IMG/VR virus record: IMGVR_UViG_3300024255_000110
Coordinates: 1-29,000 of that record
Length of the DNA stretch: 29,000 nt
Reading direction: 5' to 3' (one strand)
From: a virus
Shown piece after piece: positions 18,233-24,854 of the stretch (position 1 is the first letter of the stretch; the number at the start of each line of letters is the position of its first letter). Under the pieces are notes generated by a model that did not search any database, was not told the DNA's origin, and was given only the letters and a program-made list of their open reading frames with translations. Made by a program: the position numbers and the translations under genes.

Positions 18233-19281
18233 TAGTATCCCTCTGCAATTTTTGCTTTATCAAGAGTTTCTGCTTCAGTAAATGACATTGTAATATCAAT
18301 TTGGTTGAATCCACCATCTCTCATAAATGACATGTTTGAAGGATTGTATGTTGCAGCAAAGCTTGTTAAATAACACGGTAAAAATTTAGTAGCAATCGTT
18401 TTACTTCTATATCGAACTTGAATATCGAACTGATTAGGAAATTTGTATCCAATAGGAATTCCTTTTACAGAAATAGTTTCAGGATAAAGTTCATGTCTAA
18501 AAAATTTAATAATGTTTTTCATTGCGTCTTGTTCTTGCACTGAAGTTGGAATCATACTAAAAGTAAATGAAAAATTTCTAAGTTGAACAGACTTAAATAA
18601 AGATCGAGTATTTGGATTAGTTGTTACTTGAAATGCAGATCTTGCTGCACCACTAGCAGTATCGCTTACCACACCAGCTGCGCCAATTGCGCCAAGTCGA
18701 GCAACATCAGAATTAAGAGAACCTGTAAATAAATCTTTGAATCCAGATAAACCTTCCATTGCCGCTTTACCTACAGCCTCAGTAACACCTGACCCGGCTT
18801 GAAGCGCTGCTACTCCAGCGGCGCCTGATCTACCAAGATCTATATTTTCAAAATCAACACCGTCACTAATATTCAATGCAGCTGGAAGATAAAGTTCTGC
18901 TGTAGTGCCAACAGTTTTTTGTGTAATAGATTTATCTTCAGCTACACCTACGTCTGTAGCTCCACCCGGTCTATCATTGCCAACTGTTTGATCAAGAGCC
19001 TGAGTAGCCTTTTTGGTTGCATCTTCAATGTCAGCCTCAATCGCTGGTGGATCGACTCTAACAACAGTGAATCTAATTTTTGCTTTATAATCATCTTGGT
19101 TGTCAAGAGGAAATACTAATTTTTGTTTATTATCGAAATAAAGATTTGATTTGTTGGCTATGAGGCCAGTACCTAGAAACTGTTCAATACCAGCGGTTAA
19201 TCCACCTGCTTTGTCATTAATAAAGTCTTGAACGTTTCCAGCAATTCTATCACCAATATTCGAAAGATTGAGATCTGCCAT
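18232..19281 (-). CDS. 48: Baseplate tail-tube cap, gp48-like
   Basis: A 349-residue protein (T4 gp48 is 364). The C-terminal half has LRNFSFTFSMIPTS..EQ.A...IIKFFRHELYPE, followed by a YKFPNQFDIQVRY segment and LPCYLTSFAATYNPS. This is the tube-like fold segment of the gp48/gp54 family, which builds the platform where the tail tube starts. The first 180 residues are low in aromatic residues and Gly/Ala-rich. It is the first gene of the leftward operon, 40 bases behind a perfect late promoter. gp54 is an alternative name, since the two are paralogues, but the length favours gp48. Confidence 0.83.
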   Translation of the reverse strand: MADLNLSNIGDRIAGNVQDFINDKAGGLTAGIEQFLGTGLIANKSNLYFDNKQKLVFPLDNQDDYKAKIRFTVVRVDPPAIEADIEDATKKATQALDQTVGNDRPGGATDVGVAEDKSITQKTVGTTAELYLPAALNISDGVDFENIDLGRSGAAGVAALQAGSGVTEAVGKAAMEGLSGFKDLFTGSLNSDVARLGAIGAAGVVSDTASGAARSAFQVTTNPNTRSLFKSVQLRNFSFTFSMIPTSVQEQDAMKNIIKFFRHELYPETISVKGIPIGYKFPNQFDIQVRYRSKTIATKFLPCYLTSFAATYNPSNMSFMRDGGFNQIDITMSFTEAETLDKAKIAEGY

Positions 19282-19290
19282 AAATTTTCC

Positions 19291-19298
19291 AATAAATA
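19291..19298 (+). promoter_or_regulatory. Possible late promoter (AATAAATA, one mismatch)
   Basis: AATAAATA lies 30 bases upstream of the gp4 ATG in the divergent gap. It differs by one base from the late octamer that faces the other way in the same gap. It is a reasonable late promoter for the rightward block, but a single mismatch in AT-rich DNA is weak evidence. Confidence 0.35.
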
Positions 19299-19320
19299 AT
19301 AAGTCGAAACTATCTTTTGT

Positions 19321-19328
19321 TATTTATA
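19321..19328 (-). promoter_or_regulatory. T4-type late promoter (TATAAATA) of the leftward baseplate operon
   Basis: Exact TATAAATA on the minus strand, about 40 bases before the gp48-like ATG. It abuts the ATG of the divergent gp4 gene, so the octamer and that start codon share a base. It is the likely main promoter for the leftward operon. Confidence 0.8.
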
Positions 19329-19810
19329 TGGCTTATACCGGAAAATACACTATCAAAAACAAATCCAAGTATAAAGGAGATCACAGCAATGTGGTATATA
19401 GATCGCTATGGGAGAAAGCAGTATTTAACTGGTGCGACCATAATCCCAGCATCTTATATTGGCAATCCGAAGAAACCGTTGTTCCTTACTATTATGACGT
19501 TGATAAAAAATATCACAGGTATTTTGTTGACCTCAAAATTAAGTATAAAGATGGCAAAATAATTCTGGTTGAAATAAAACCTAAGGGGCAAACCGAGCCT
19601 CCTAAGCAAGGATCGCGAAAAACTAAAAGGTTTATTGGCGAGGCAATGGCGTATGTAAAAAATATGAATAAGTGGGAAGCTGCAGATAATTATGCAAAAG
19701 ATAGGAACTGGCAATTTCAAATATGGACTGAAGACACGTTACATGAAATGGGTATTATGAGAAAAAAGACTCTTGGCAAGAAACGCATAAAGCCTCTTAA
19801 AAAGTTATAA
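19328..19810 (+). CDS. 4: Head completion nuclease gp4 (gp50/65)
   Basis: A 160-residue protein beginning MAYTGKYTIKNKSKYKGD, close to T4 gp4 (about 150 aa). Features are RSLWEKAVFNWCD, a W..E...PY.Y..D...HRYFVDL segment, and a KIILVEIKPKGQT segment. The last two give the D...(I/V)E.K catalytic pattern of a PD-(D/E)XK-type nuclease. gp4 acts late in head completion, before head and tail join. An upstream ATG at 19268 in the same frame would overlap the divergent gp48-like gene and adds 20 residues outside the family pattern, so the start at 19328 is preferred. Its TAA stop lies inside the next late promoter. Confidence 0.9.
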   Translation: MAYTGKYTIKNKSKYKGDHSNVVYRSLWEKAVFNWCDHNPSILYWQSEETVVPYYYDVDKKYHRYFVDLKIKYKDGKIILVEIKPKGQTEPPKQGSRKTKRFIGEAMAYVKNMNKWEAADNYAKDRNWQFQIWTEDTLHEMGIMRKKTLGKKRIKPLKKL

Positions 19811-19813
19811 ATA
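19806..19813 (+). promoter_or_regulatory. T4-type late promoter (TATAAATA) overlapping the gp4 stop
   Basis: Exact TATAAATA on the plus strand; the gp4 stop codon TAA (19808-19810) is inside it. The next ATG is at 19819. With the usual late spacing, transcripts would begin at or next to that ATG, giving a leaderless or nearly leaderless mRNA for the following gene, or serving the genes further downstream. Confidence 0.65.
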
Positions 19814-19818
19814 GTGTT

Positions 19819-20403
19819 ATGAGTAACTTATTTCAAACATTAGAGTTAGAAGCTTTTCGTAAAGGTATTACACCTCGTACACGAGAATCAATGACGTGGT
19901 TTCGTCAAAGAGCACATCGCATTAGAAGAGTTAATAGACGTGCTTTAATGAAGGAAGAACCTATTGATCTAAAAAGTACATATAGGCCTGGCCAAATGTT
20001 TATGTTTTTTTACGATGCAAAGTATAAAGCAACTCTTCCTTATTACGATAAGTTCCCTTTAGTGATTATGATTGATAAAGCAAAGGGAGGATTCCTAGGA
20101 TTAAATTTGCATTATCTTTCTCCTGTTCACCGTGCTAAGTTTTTAGATGCACTATTGGATAATACTAATAACAAAAGATTTGATGAAGCAACAAGATTTA
20201 GACTATCATATAATATGCTTCAAGGTGCAGCTAAATACAAATACTTCCGGCCTGCTATAAAGCACTACCTGTTATCAAATGTACAATCACGATTTGCTCA
20301 TGTTCCAGCGTATGAATGGGAGATTGCTACATTCCTTCCTATGGCTGATTGGTCAGGTGCAAGTTCAGGCACGGTTTATAAAGATTCTAAAAGGAAGTAC
20401 TAA
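19819..20403 (+). CDS. Conserved T4-type protein at the gene 2 position (candidate DNA end protector)
   Basis: A 194-residue basic protein. The N-terminus is rich in Arg (FRKGITPRTRESMTWFRQRA). The core has MFMFFYDAKYKATLPYYDKF then PLVIMIDKAKGGFLGLNLHYLSP, a block I associate with a conserved T4-like family. The C-terminal half is aromatic and basic (KYKYFRPAIKHYLLSNVQSR, W at 343-350 of the second kilobase region near ADWSGAS). In T4, gene 2 (DNA end protector) lies next to gene 4, so the position and basic charge suggest that role. T4 gp2 is longer (274 aa), and I cannot confirm homology by eye. No Shine-Dalgarno sequence is evident upstream of the ATG. Confidence 0.6.
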   Translation: MSNLFQTLELEAFRKGITPRTRESMTWFRQRAHRIRRVNRRALMKEEPIDLKSTYRPGQMFMFFYDAKYKATLPYYDKFPLVIMIDKAKGGFLGLNLHYLSPVHRAKFLDALLDNTNNKRFDEATRFRLSYNMLQGAAKYKYFRPAIKHYLLSNVQSRFAHVPAYEWEIATFLPMADWSGASSGTVYKDSKRKY

Positions 20404-21015
20404 ATGGCGTACTCAGTAGATACATTTAAGTCAGAACTTCGCCAAGGCATTGCAATGAGCAATGTTTGGCGTGTATTACTACCCTCTCTTCCAGGGTCAA
20501 GTGGAAGACAACTTAATCTACTATGCAAAACCGCAAACATGCCTGGGAGACAAATACTAACGGCCGATCGTCAGTATGGCATGAAAATGCAAAAGGTTGC
20601 TTATGGATATGCTGTTGATGACGTATCATTATCGTTTCATCTATTAAATGATTACGGAGTAAAAAACTATTTTGATAACTGGGCAGCAATGGCTATTAAT
20701 CAAGAGAATCAAGAAACATCATACAAAAAAGAATATTGTTTTGATGTAGTTATACAACAACTAAGAAAAGATGCGATATTAGATCTTGGCTTTAGCTTTA
20801 GCTTTGGACCAATTAATATTAGTGGTGATATCATAACACCAGATCAAATATCTTATACGTGCGTTTTAGAAGACGCATTCCCAACCTCCATGAACGCTCA
20901 AGAATTTACGAACGATCAAGGTGGGCAAAGCGAACTGAGTGTGCAACTATCATACTCAAATTGGAAATCTCGGTCAGGTGGTCCACTTGGATTCTTGGCT
21001 AATCTCATACGATAA
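20404..21015 (+). CDS. Tail tube protein of the gp19 family (gp19 or gp54-type)
   Basis: A 203-residue protein that begins right after the preceding stop codon. The pattern of an N-terminal FKSELRQGIAMSNVWRVLLP, then LLCKTANMPGRQI, the Y.....VAYGY.VDDVSLSFHLL.DYGVKNYFDNW block and a C-terminal LEDAFPTSM segment fits the gp19-type tail tube fold. T4 gp19 is 163 residues. It could be the major tube subunit or a gp54-like tube initiator. The neighbouring gp26-like and tape-measure genes favour a tail-initiation role, while the length favours a simple tube subunit. No sheath gene (gp18) is in the window, so I leave the choice open. Confidence 0.78.
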   Translation: MAYSVDTFKSELRQGIAMSNVWRVLLPSLPGSSGRQLNLLCKTANMPGRQILTADRQYGMKMQKVAYGYAVDDVSLSFHLLNDYGVKNYFDNWAAMAINQENQETSYKKEYCFDVVIQQLRKDAILDLGFSFSFGPINISGDIITPDQISYTCVLEDAFPTSMNAQEFTNDQGGQSELSVQLSYSNWKSRSGGPLGFLANLIR

Positions 21016-21028
21016 ATTGGAGTAAATT

Positions 21029-21742
21029 ATGGCACTGCCAAAAATTAATTCGGCACCGAAATATACGATGACAATACCTTCCACTGGTAAGGAAGTTGGA
21101 TTCAGACCATTTTTGGTTAAAGAAGAAAAAATTCTTATGATGGCTATGGAGACCGGTGATCAAGCTGGTACTCTTAACGCAATCTTAGAAACATTAAAAT
21201 CATGTATCAGCGGAGAAGTTGACGAAAAAAAATTAGCAGCTTATGATGTTGAGTACATGTTCTTACAACTTAGATCTAAAAGCGTAGGTGAAACAAGCAC
21301 TGTTGCACTACCATGCTCTAGTTGTAAAGAGACGACTCCAGTAAAAATTCAACTGGACACTATTGAAGTTAAAAAAGATGATACGGTAGATGAAGTAGTA
21401 AAGTTAACTGATAATATTTCTATTAAAATGAAATACCCTTCATTCCACGATCTATTAGGTGCAGGTATTGATCCTGAAAAAATGAATGAAGTTGATACTA
21501 TATTTAAGATTCTAACAAGGTGTATTGATGGTGTCATGACAGATGATGAATTTCATCCTGCTCAAGACGAAACAGAAGAAGAACTGCAAGAATTTCTTGA
21601 ATCATTAAATAGTGAGCAGTTCAGTAATGTAAGAAAGTTTGTTGAGGCTATTCCACAACTTAAAACAAATGTTGAGTTTAAGTGTGAACATTGTGGTATT
21701 GAAAACAATCAAGAGATAAGCGGCATAGCAAATTTTTTCTAA
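21029..21742 (+). CDS. 26: Baseplate hub assembly protein, gp26-like (tail chaperone, 0-frame product)
   Basis: A 237-residue protein (T4 gp26 is 208) with a clear GGAG ribosome site. It starts MALPKINSAPKYTMTIPSTG, with FRPFLVKEEKILMMA, AYDVEYMFLQLRSKSVGE and KYPSF, all typical of the T4 gp26/base plate protein family (Pfam T4 baseplate, from memory). Two CxxC pairs, C96/C99 and C219/C222, may bind one zinc ion. The middle (residues 150-210) is acidic. It is likely a tail-hub or tail-initiation chaperone and lies before the tape measure. The last codons AAT TTT TTC TAA contain a slippery heptamer, so a second, longer product is predicted. Confidence 0.88.
   Translation: MALPKINSAPKYTMTIPSTGKEVGFRPFLVKEEKILMMAMETGDQAGTLNAILETLKSCISGEVDEKKLAAYDVEYMFLQLRSKSVGETSTVALPCSSCKETTPVKIQLDTIEVKKDDTVDEVVKLTDNISIKMKYPSFHDLLGAGIDPEKMNEVDTIFKILTRCIDGVMTDDEFHPAQDETEEELQEFLESLNSEQFSNVRKFVEAIPQLKTNVEFKCEHCGIENNQEISGIANFF
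21733..21739 (+). promoter_or_regulatory. -1 ribosomal frameshift site (T TTT TTC) at the gp26-like stop
   Basis: In the gp26-like frame the bases are split T TTT TTC, a perfect X XXY YYZ heptamer, directly followed by the TAA stop. A -1 slip moves the ribosome into the frame that stays open to 21933. Two competing stems lie downstream: 21755-21760 with 21769-21774 (ATGATT/AATCAT), and 21758-21764 with 21780-21786 (ATTCGTT/AACGAAT). Confidence 0.65.
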
Positions 21743-21933
21743 TAGCCCTTTCTCATGATTCGTTAGTAAATCATTATAAAACGAATTTTCATCTGATGCA
21801 GCATCATAACTATAGTCTTGGAGATCTGGAATCAATGATACCGTGGGAAAGGGAGTTATACGTTACTATGCTACAAGAACATCTTAAGGAAGAAAAGGCT
21901 CGATATGAGCAGGCTAAAATGAGGGGCAGATAA
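21739..21933 (+). CDS. Frameshift extension of the gp26-like protein (gp51 position, GT-like)
   Basis: A 64-codon frame in -1 phase to the gp26-like gene. It ends with TAA just before the tape-measure ATG (TAAATG). It encodes LIALSHDSLVNHYKTNFHL near the junction, then SMIPWERELYVTMLQEHLKE, then a basic, helical end. The PWERE.Y..ML..H...E pattern matches the T-domain type of tail assembly chaperones as I know it. No start codon with a ribosome site serves it: the first in-frame ATG (21796) has no Shine-Dalgarno sequence and would drop the first 19 residues. It is most likely made as a 301-residue fusion with gp26-like. T4 has gene 51 at this place, but its protein is 249 residues. Confidence 0.7.
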   Translation, partial: LIALSHDSLVNHYKTNFHLMQHHNYSLGDLESMIPWERELYVTMLQEHLKEEKARYEQAKMRGR

Positions 21934-23763
21934 ATGCCAAATCCAAACGCAGGCGTATTCCAAAAAATACGAGAAGAACTCGTAACAGCGAATGAACATC
22001 ATACAGCTGGTACTCAAGAGATAGTTCAATTAAGAACAACTTTTGAGAAAATGATGGACGTGGAAAAACAAGCTAAACTTGATCAGCTTGAAGCTATGCG
22101 TGAAAACACTAAAGAAAGTGTTAGTGGTGCAGGACTTGCAGGTGCTGGTGCTGAAATGGGTGGAACTGTCAAAGAAAAATCCGGTGGACTATTAGGAAAA
22201 CTTTTAGGTGGTGGCCTGATGATTGCAGCTGCTGCAGGTCTTGCAGCAATCGTAGCTGGTATCATGGCGTTTATGACACTTGATGTTGATTCTATCATAG
22301 GTAATGTTAAGAAGTTATTTACTATTGGCGATCTTGCCGATGGCATGGGTGATGCTTTTGAAAAGGGTGGCAAGTTTTTCTTGATTATGACAGGCCTTGG
22401 TGCTGGCCTCCTGGTCTTTGGTGTAGGTAGTGCTGTTGCTGGTGCATCTGATAAGTTTATAGGTATGGATGTTGATAGCATTAAAAGCAATGTTATACAA
22501 CTATTGTCTATTGGTCCTGAGGTTGAAGCTGGCGGTGGTTCCTTTATTGGTGGAGGTGCTAAGTTCCTATTAGCAATGACAGGCTTAGGTCTAGGTCTTG
22601 CTGTATTCGGCGTTGGCTCTGCTATTGCAGGCATGTCCGACAAATTGTTAGATAGATTCAACGGCGATTTTGCAACAAGCATTAAAAATAATGTTTTAAC
22701 TTTATTGTCTATTGGTCCTGCTATTGCTAAAGATGGAGCCAGCTTTATGGGAGAAGGTGCTAAGTTCTTATTAGCAATGACTGGCATTGGTTTAGGCCTA
22801 GCTGTCTTTGGAGGTGGATCTGCACTAGCTGCTTTGGCTACTGGTTTGGATGCTGGTGTTGCAGCTATGACAGGCCAAGGATTTGCTGAAAGTATAAAAC
22901 AAAGTGTATTCACTCTACTTTCTATTGGTACTGAAATTGAAGCCAAGGGTGGTAGCTTTATAGGAGAGTCTGCTGGTTTCCTATTAGCAATGACTGGATT
23001 AGGACTTGGTCTTGTAGCATTCTCTGCTGGCCAAGCGTTTTCCTCTGTTATTGGTTTCTTTACTGGAGACAACAGTCAAAAGGTTAAAGACAGTGTTCTA
23101 AAACTATTAAGTATTACAGATGCTCTTGGAGAAAACCCAAAGGCTACTGCAGCAAGCTTTAGAGATGCAATGCGTTATATGGGAGATGCATTATCTGGCT
23201 TTGCAAAAAGTCAAGCAGATGCTTCATGGTCTTCACTAAAAGATAATATTATGGGATTCTTTGGTGGAGGATCACAAGGACCAATGGATCAGCTTTTGAA
23301 GCTCGGTGAAAAACAAGAAGAATTATTTCTAGCTGGCATAGCATTAGATCAGTTAGCTGAAGGATTAGAAAGAATATCTAGTCTAAAGCTAGATGGCGAT
23401 TATATGAGTCTTAATGATTTTGCAGAGGATCTGCTTAAGTCAGTACCTGCAATTGAAACAGCTTTAATGGGTGGTACTGTTGGTGAAGGTTGGATTTCTT
23501 CAGGAACAAAAATCAAAGGCCTTGCTTCTCCTGATGTTGACTTCGAAAGGGCTGCAACAAATATTAAATTAATTCAAGCTGCATTAAAAGCAGAGCAGAC
23601 TGCAAATGCTACAGCATATTCAAACGACGCTCAAGCTACTGCAGCTCCTCCTATTATTAATAATATCACAAACAATTATTATTCAGGTGGCGGTAGTAAT
23701 ACTACAATGATTGCACCTAATGCTAGTGCTGTTCAAGATGCTAGGAAAAAATTAACAAGATAA
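21934..23763 (+). CDS. Tail length tape measure / hub protein (gp29 position) with internal repeats
   Basis: A 609-residue protein (T4 gp29 is 590). It lies right after the chaperone pair with a GAGGGG ribosome site. A helical N-terminus (1-60) precedes a Gly/Ala-rich hydrophobic stretch (84-114). Then come four to five tandem repeats of 62-71 residues between about residues 117 and 395. Each repeat has I(K)xNVxxLLSIG, then GGSFIGxGAKFLLAMTGLGLGLAVF. Such hydrophobic segments are typical of tape measures, which insert into or cross the host membrane at infection. The C-terminal part is helical, followed by a PPIINNITNNYYSGGGS segment. The length would fit a short to medium myovirus tail, assuming the usual rise per residue in a helix. 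Confidence 0.8.
   Translation: MPNPNAGVFQKIREELVTANEHHTAGTQEIVQLRTTFEKMMDVEKQAKLDQLEAMRENTKESVSGAGLAGAGAEMGGTVKEKSGGLLGKLLGGGLMIAAAAGLAAIVAGIMAFMTLDVDSIIGNVKKLFTIGDLADGMGDAFEKGGKFFLIMTGLGAGLLVFGVGSAVAGASDKFIGMDVDSIKSNVIQLLSIGPEVEAGGGSFIGGGAKFLLAMTGLGLGLAVFGVGSAIAGMSDKLLDRFNGDFATSIKNNVLTLLSIGPAIAKDGASFMGEGAKFLLAMTGIGLGLAVFGGGSALAALATGLDAGVAAMTGQGFAESIKQSVFTLLSIGTEIEAKGGSFIGESAGFLLAMTGLGLGLVAFSAGQAFSSVIGFFTGDNSQKVKDSVLKLLSITDALGENPKATAASFRDAMRYMGDALSGFAKSQADASWSSLKDNIMGFFGGGSQGPMDQLLKLGEKQEELFLAGIALDQLAEGLERISSLKLDGDYMSLNDFAEDLLKSVPAIETALMGGTVGEGWISSGTKIKGLASPDVDFERAATNIKLIQAALKAEQTANATAYSNDAQATAAPPIINNITNNYYSGGGSNTTMIAPNASAVQDARKKLTR
22280..23118 (+). repeat. Tandem repeats in the tape measure gene
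   Basis: Protein-level repeats with period 62-71 residues. LLSIG-type motifs occur near residues 128-132, 191-194, 258-261 and 329-332, with LLSIT at about 391. The FLLAMTGLGLGL-type motif occurs near 148, 211, 278 and 349. The DNA also repeats locally, for example GTCTATTGGTCCTG in the second and third copies and TATTAGCAATGAC in three copies. The repeats diverge enough to be old duplications. Confidence 0.75.
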
Positions 23764-23786
23764 AAGAAAAGGGAGCCGAAGCTCCC
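23761..23786 (-). terminator. Intrinsic terminator after gp32 (UUCG tetraloop)
   Basis: On the minus strand a GGGAGC stem, TTCG loop and GCTCCC stem are followed by TTTTCTTTTA. This is a strong, T4-like terminator with a C(UUCG)G tetraloop. It ends the leftward gp32 transcript and lies against the stop codon of the convergent tape-measure gene. On the plus strand no T-run follows the stem, so it is not a good terminator in that direction. Confidence 0.85.
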
Positions 23787-23892
23787 TGATCCCCGAACAT
23801 TCTAGCCTAAGCCGGAATGCCGTTCTCCTTTGTTGTTGCCAACTTTTGTCCGAATCTAATTCAGCGACTAGGCCCACGTGGGGTTGGTATAC
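23787..23892 (-). other. Structured 3' UTR of gp32 (possible small RNA)
   Basis: This is 106 bases between the gp32 stop and the terminator, with no reading frame. On the minus strand it can form GAAC(GG)CATTC paired with GAATGTTC (23795-23825), a bulged stem of nine pairs. It can also form a stem over 23848-23868 (CTGAAT/ATTCGG closed by GTC/GAC) with a TAG loop, and holds the palindrome CCCACGTGGG at 23873-23882. Three structures in about 100 bases before a terminator suggest an mRNA-stabilising element or a 3'-UTR small RNA. Confidence 0.45.
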
Positions 23893-24780
23893 CTATTCCT
23901 CATTAGCCAGCCTTGCAAAGTATGACAACGTATCGTCATCTCCGGTCGACCCACTCATTTGTTCGGCAGTTACTGGTTCTGCCATAGGAGCTGGATCATT
24001 CATTTGAATTTCCTGCTTCATAGTAGCTGCACCTTGATCTGCTTCTTCTCCAAGAACACGCATTAGCTTAGCTTTCAAATCACCATAAGACTTGTAATTC
24101 TTAGGATCATTGAATTCACTTAGATCGTGCATTTGATTATAAATCGCTTCAAGCTTATCATCTTCAGCCAGTTGACTAGTAGATGAAAACTCAGATTTAT
24201 CATAGTTACGATAACCTTCTACATTACGAATTTTAAGTTTGAAGTCAGCACCTGCCCACATATCATATGGGTTAACTGGTTCTTCGTCTGCAAAATCTGG
24301 TTGCATAACATCCATGATTTTGTCAAAGATTTTTTTACCAAACTGATAAAGAAATACTTTACCCTCATTTTGAGGGTTCGAAGGATCGGATACTACGTAA
24401 ATGTTTGATACATAGTGAAGTCTGCGCTTTTGGTCACGAGCTTTTTCTTTATCTGCATCATGTCCAGAATTCCATAGGCGACTATTCAATTCGCCAACAG
24501 GATCATTCTCACCGATGGAAGTTAAAGATCGTTCGATATACCACAGACCAGTTGGGCCTTTGAAACCATGATCCCAATATCTTACCCAAGGAAGTTCAGT
24601 ACCTTCGGCTGCAGGTAGAAAACGAATAACGGCATAGCCATTACCACTCTTATCTACTGTAGGCTTCCATTGGCGTTCATCCACATAGCTCTTCTTTTCG
24701 GAAGATCCACCTGCGCTTTCTGCTGCTTGGATTAGTTTGGAAATTTGGTCGCGGTTGCGTTTTAGATTGTCAAAAGACAT
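23893..24780 (-). CDS. 32: Single-stranded DNA-binding protein gp32
   Basis: A 295-residue protein (T4 gp32 is 301). The core GNGYAVIRFLPA....PWVRYWDHGFKG..GLWYIE, the NEGKVFLYQFGKKIFDKI block and GADFKLKIRNVEGYRNYDKSEF match T4 gp32. The N-terminal basic KRNR fits the cooperativity domain, and the C-terminus is acidic (STGDDDTLSYFARLANEE), as needed for partner binding. The T4 zinc ligands are gone: the string after YIE is RSLTSIGENDPVGELNSRLW, and the protein has no Cys at all. It coats ssDNA in replication and recombination. It has its own early-type promoter and a GAGG ribosome site, is made after gp33, and ends at a strong terminator. Confidence 0.96.
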   Translation of the reverse strand: MSFDNLKRNRDQISKLIQAAESAGGSSEKKSYVDERQWKPTVDKSGNGYAVIRFLPAAEGTELPWVRYWDHGFKGPTGLWYIERSLTSIGENDPVGELNSRLWNSGHDADKEKARDQKRRLHYVSNIYVVSDPSNPQNEGKVFLYQFGKKIFDKIMDVMQPDFADEEPVNPYDMWAGADFKLKIRNVEGYRNYDKSEFSSTSQLAEDDKLEAIYNQMHDLSEFNDPKNYKSYGDLKAKLMRVLGEEADQGAATMKQEIQMNDPAPMAEPVTAEQMSGSTGDDDTLSYFARLANEE

Positions 24781-24816
24781 ATGTTACCTCGTATTTGCTG
24801 AAATATTAACTGTATT

Positions 24817-24845
24817 ATTATACCATATATTTGTACTAATGTACA
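24817..24845 (-). promoter_or_regulatory. Early-type promoter of gp32 (TGTACA-17-TATAAT)
   Basis: On the minus strand TGTACA (24840-24845), exactly 17 bases, then GG and TATAAT (24817-24822). It lies between gp33 and gp32 and gives a leader of about 30 bases. The same layout recurs at three other sites to the right. Confidence 0.75.
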
Positions 24846-24854
24846 TACTATATA

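Noticed and set aside
19268-19327. Upstream start for gp4 (20 extra residues)
   Set aside because: It would overlap the divergent gp48-like gene and adds sequence outside the gp4 pattern.
21796-21933. Independent 45-residue gene between gp26-like and the tape measure
   Set aside because: No ribosome site before the ATG at 21796, and the frame is open back to the slippery heptamer; frameshift expression explains it better.
22083-23072. Long open frame (329 codons) on the minus strand
   Set aside because: It is antisense to the repeat-rich tape measure gene. Its Pro/Ala/Ser-rich sequence is what the reverse of Gly/Ala/Leu codons gives, and it has no ribosome site or operon partner.
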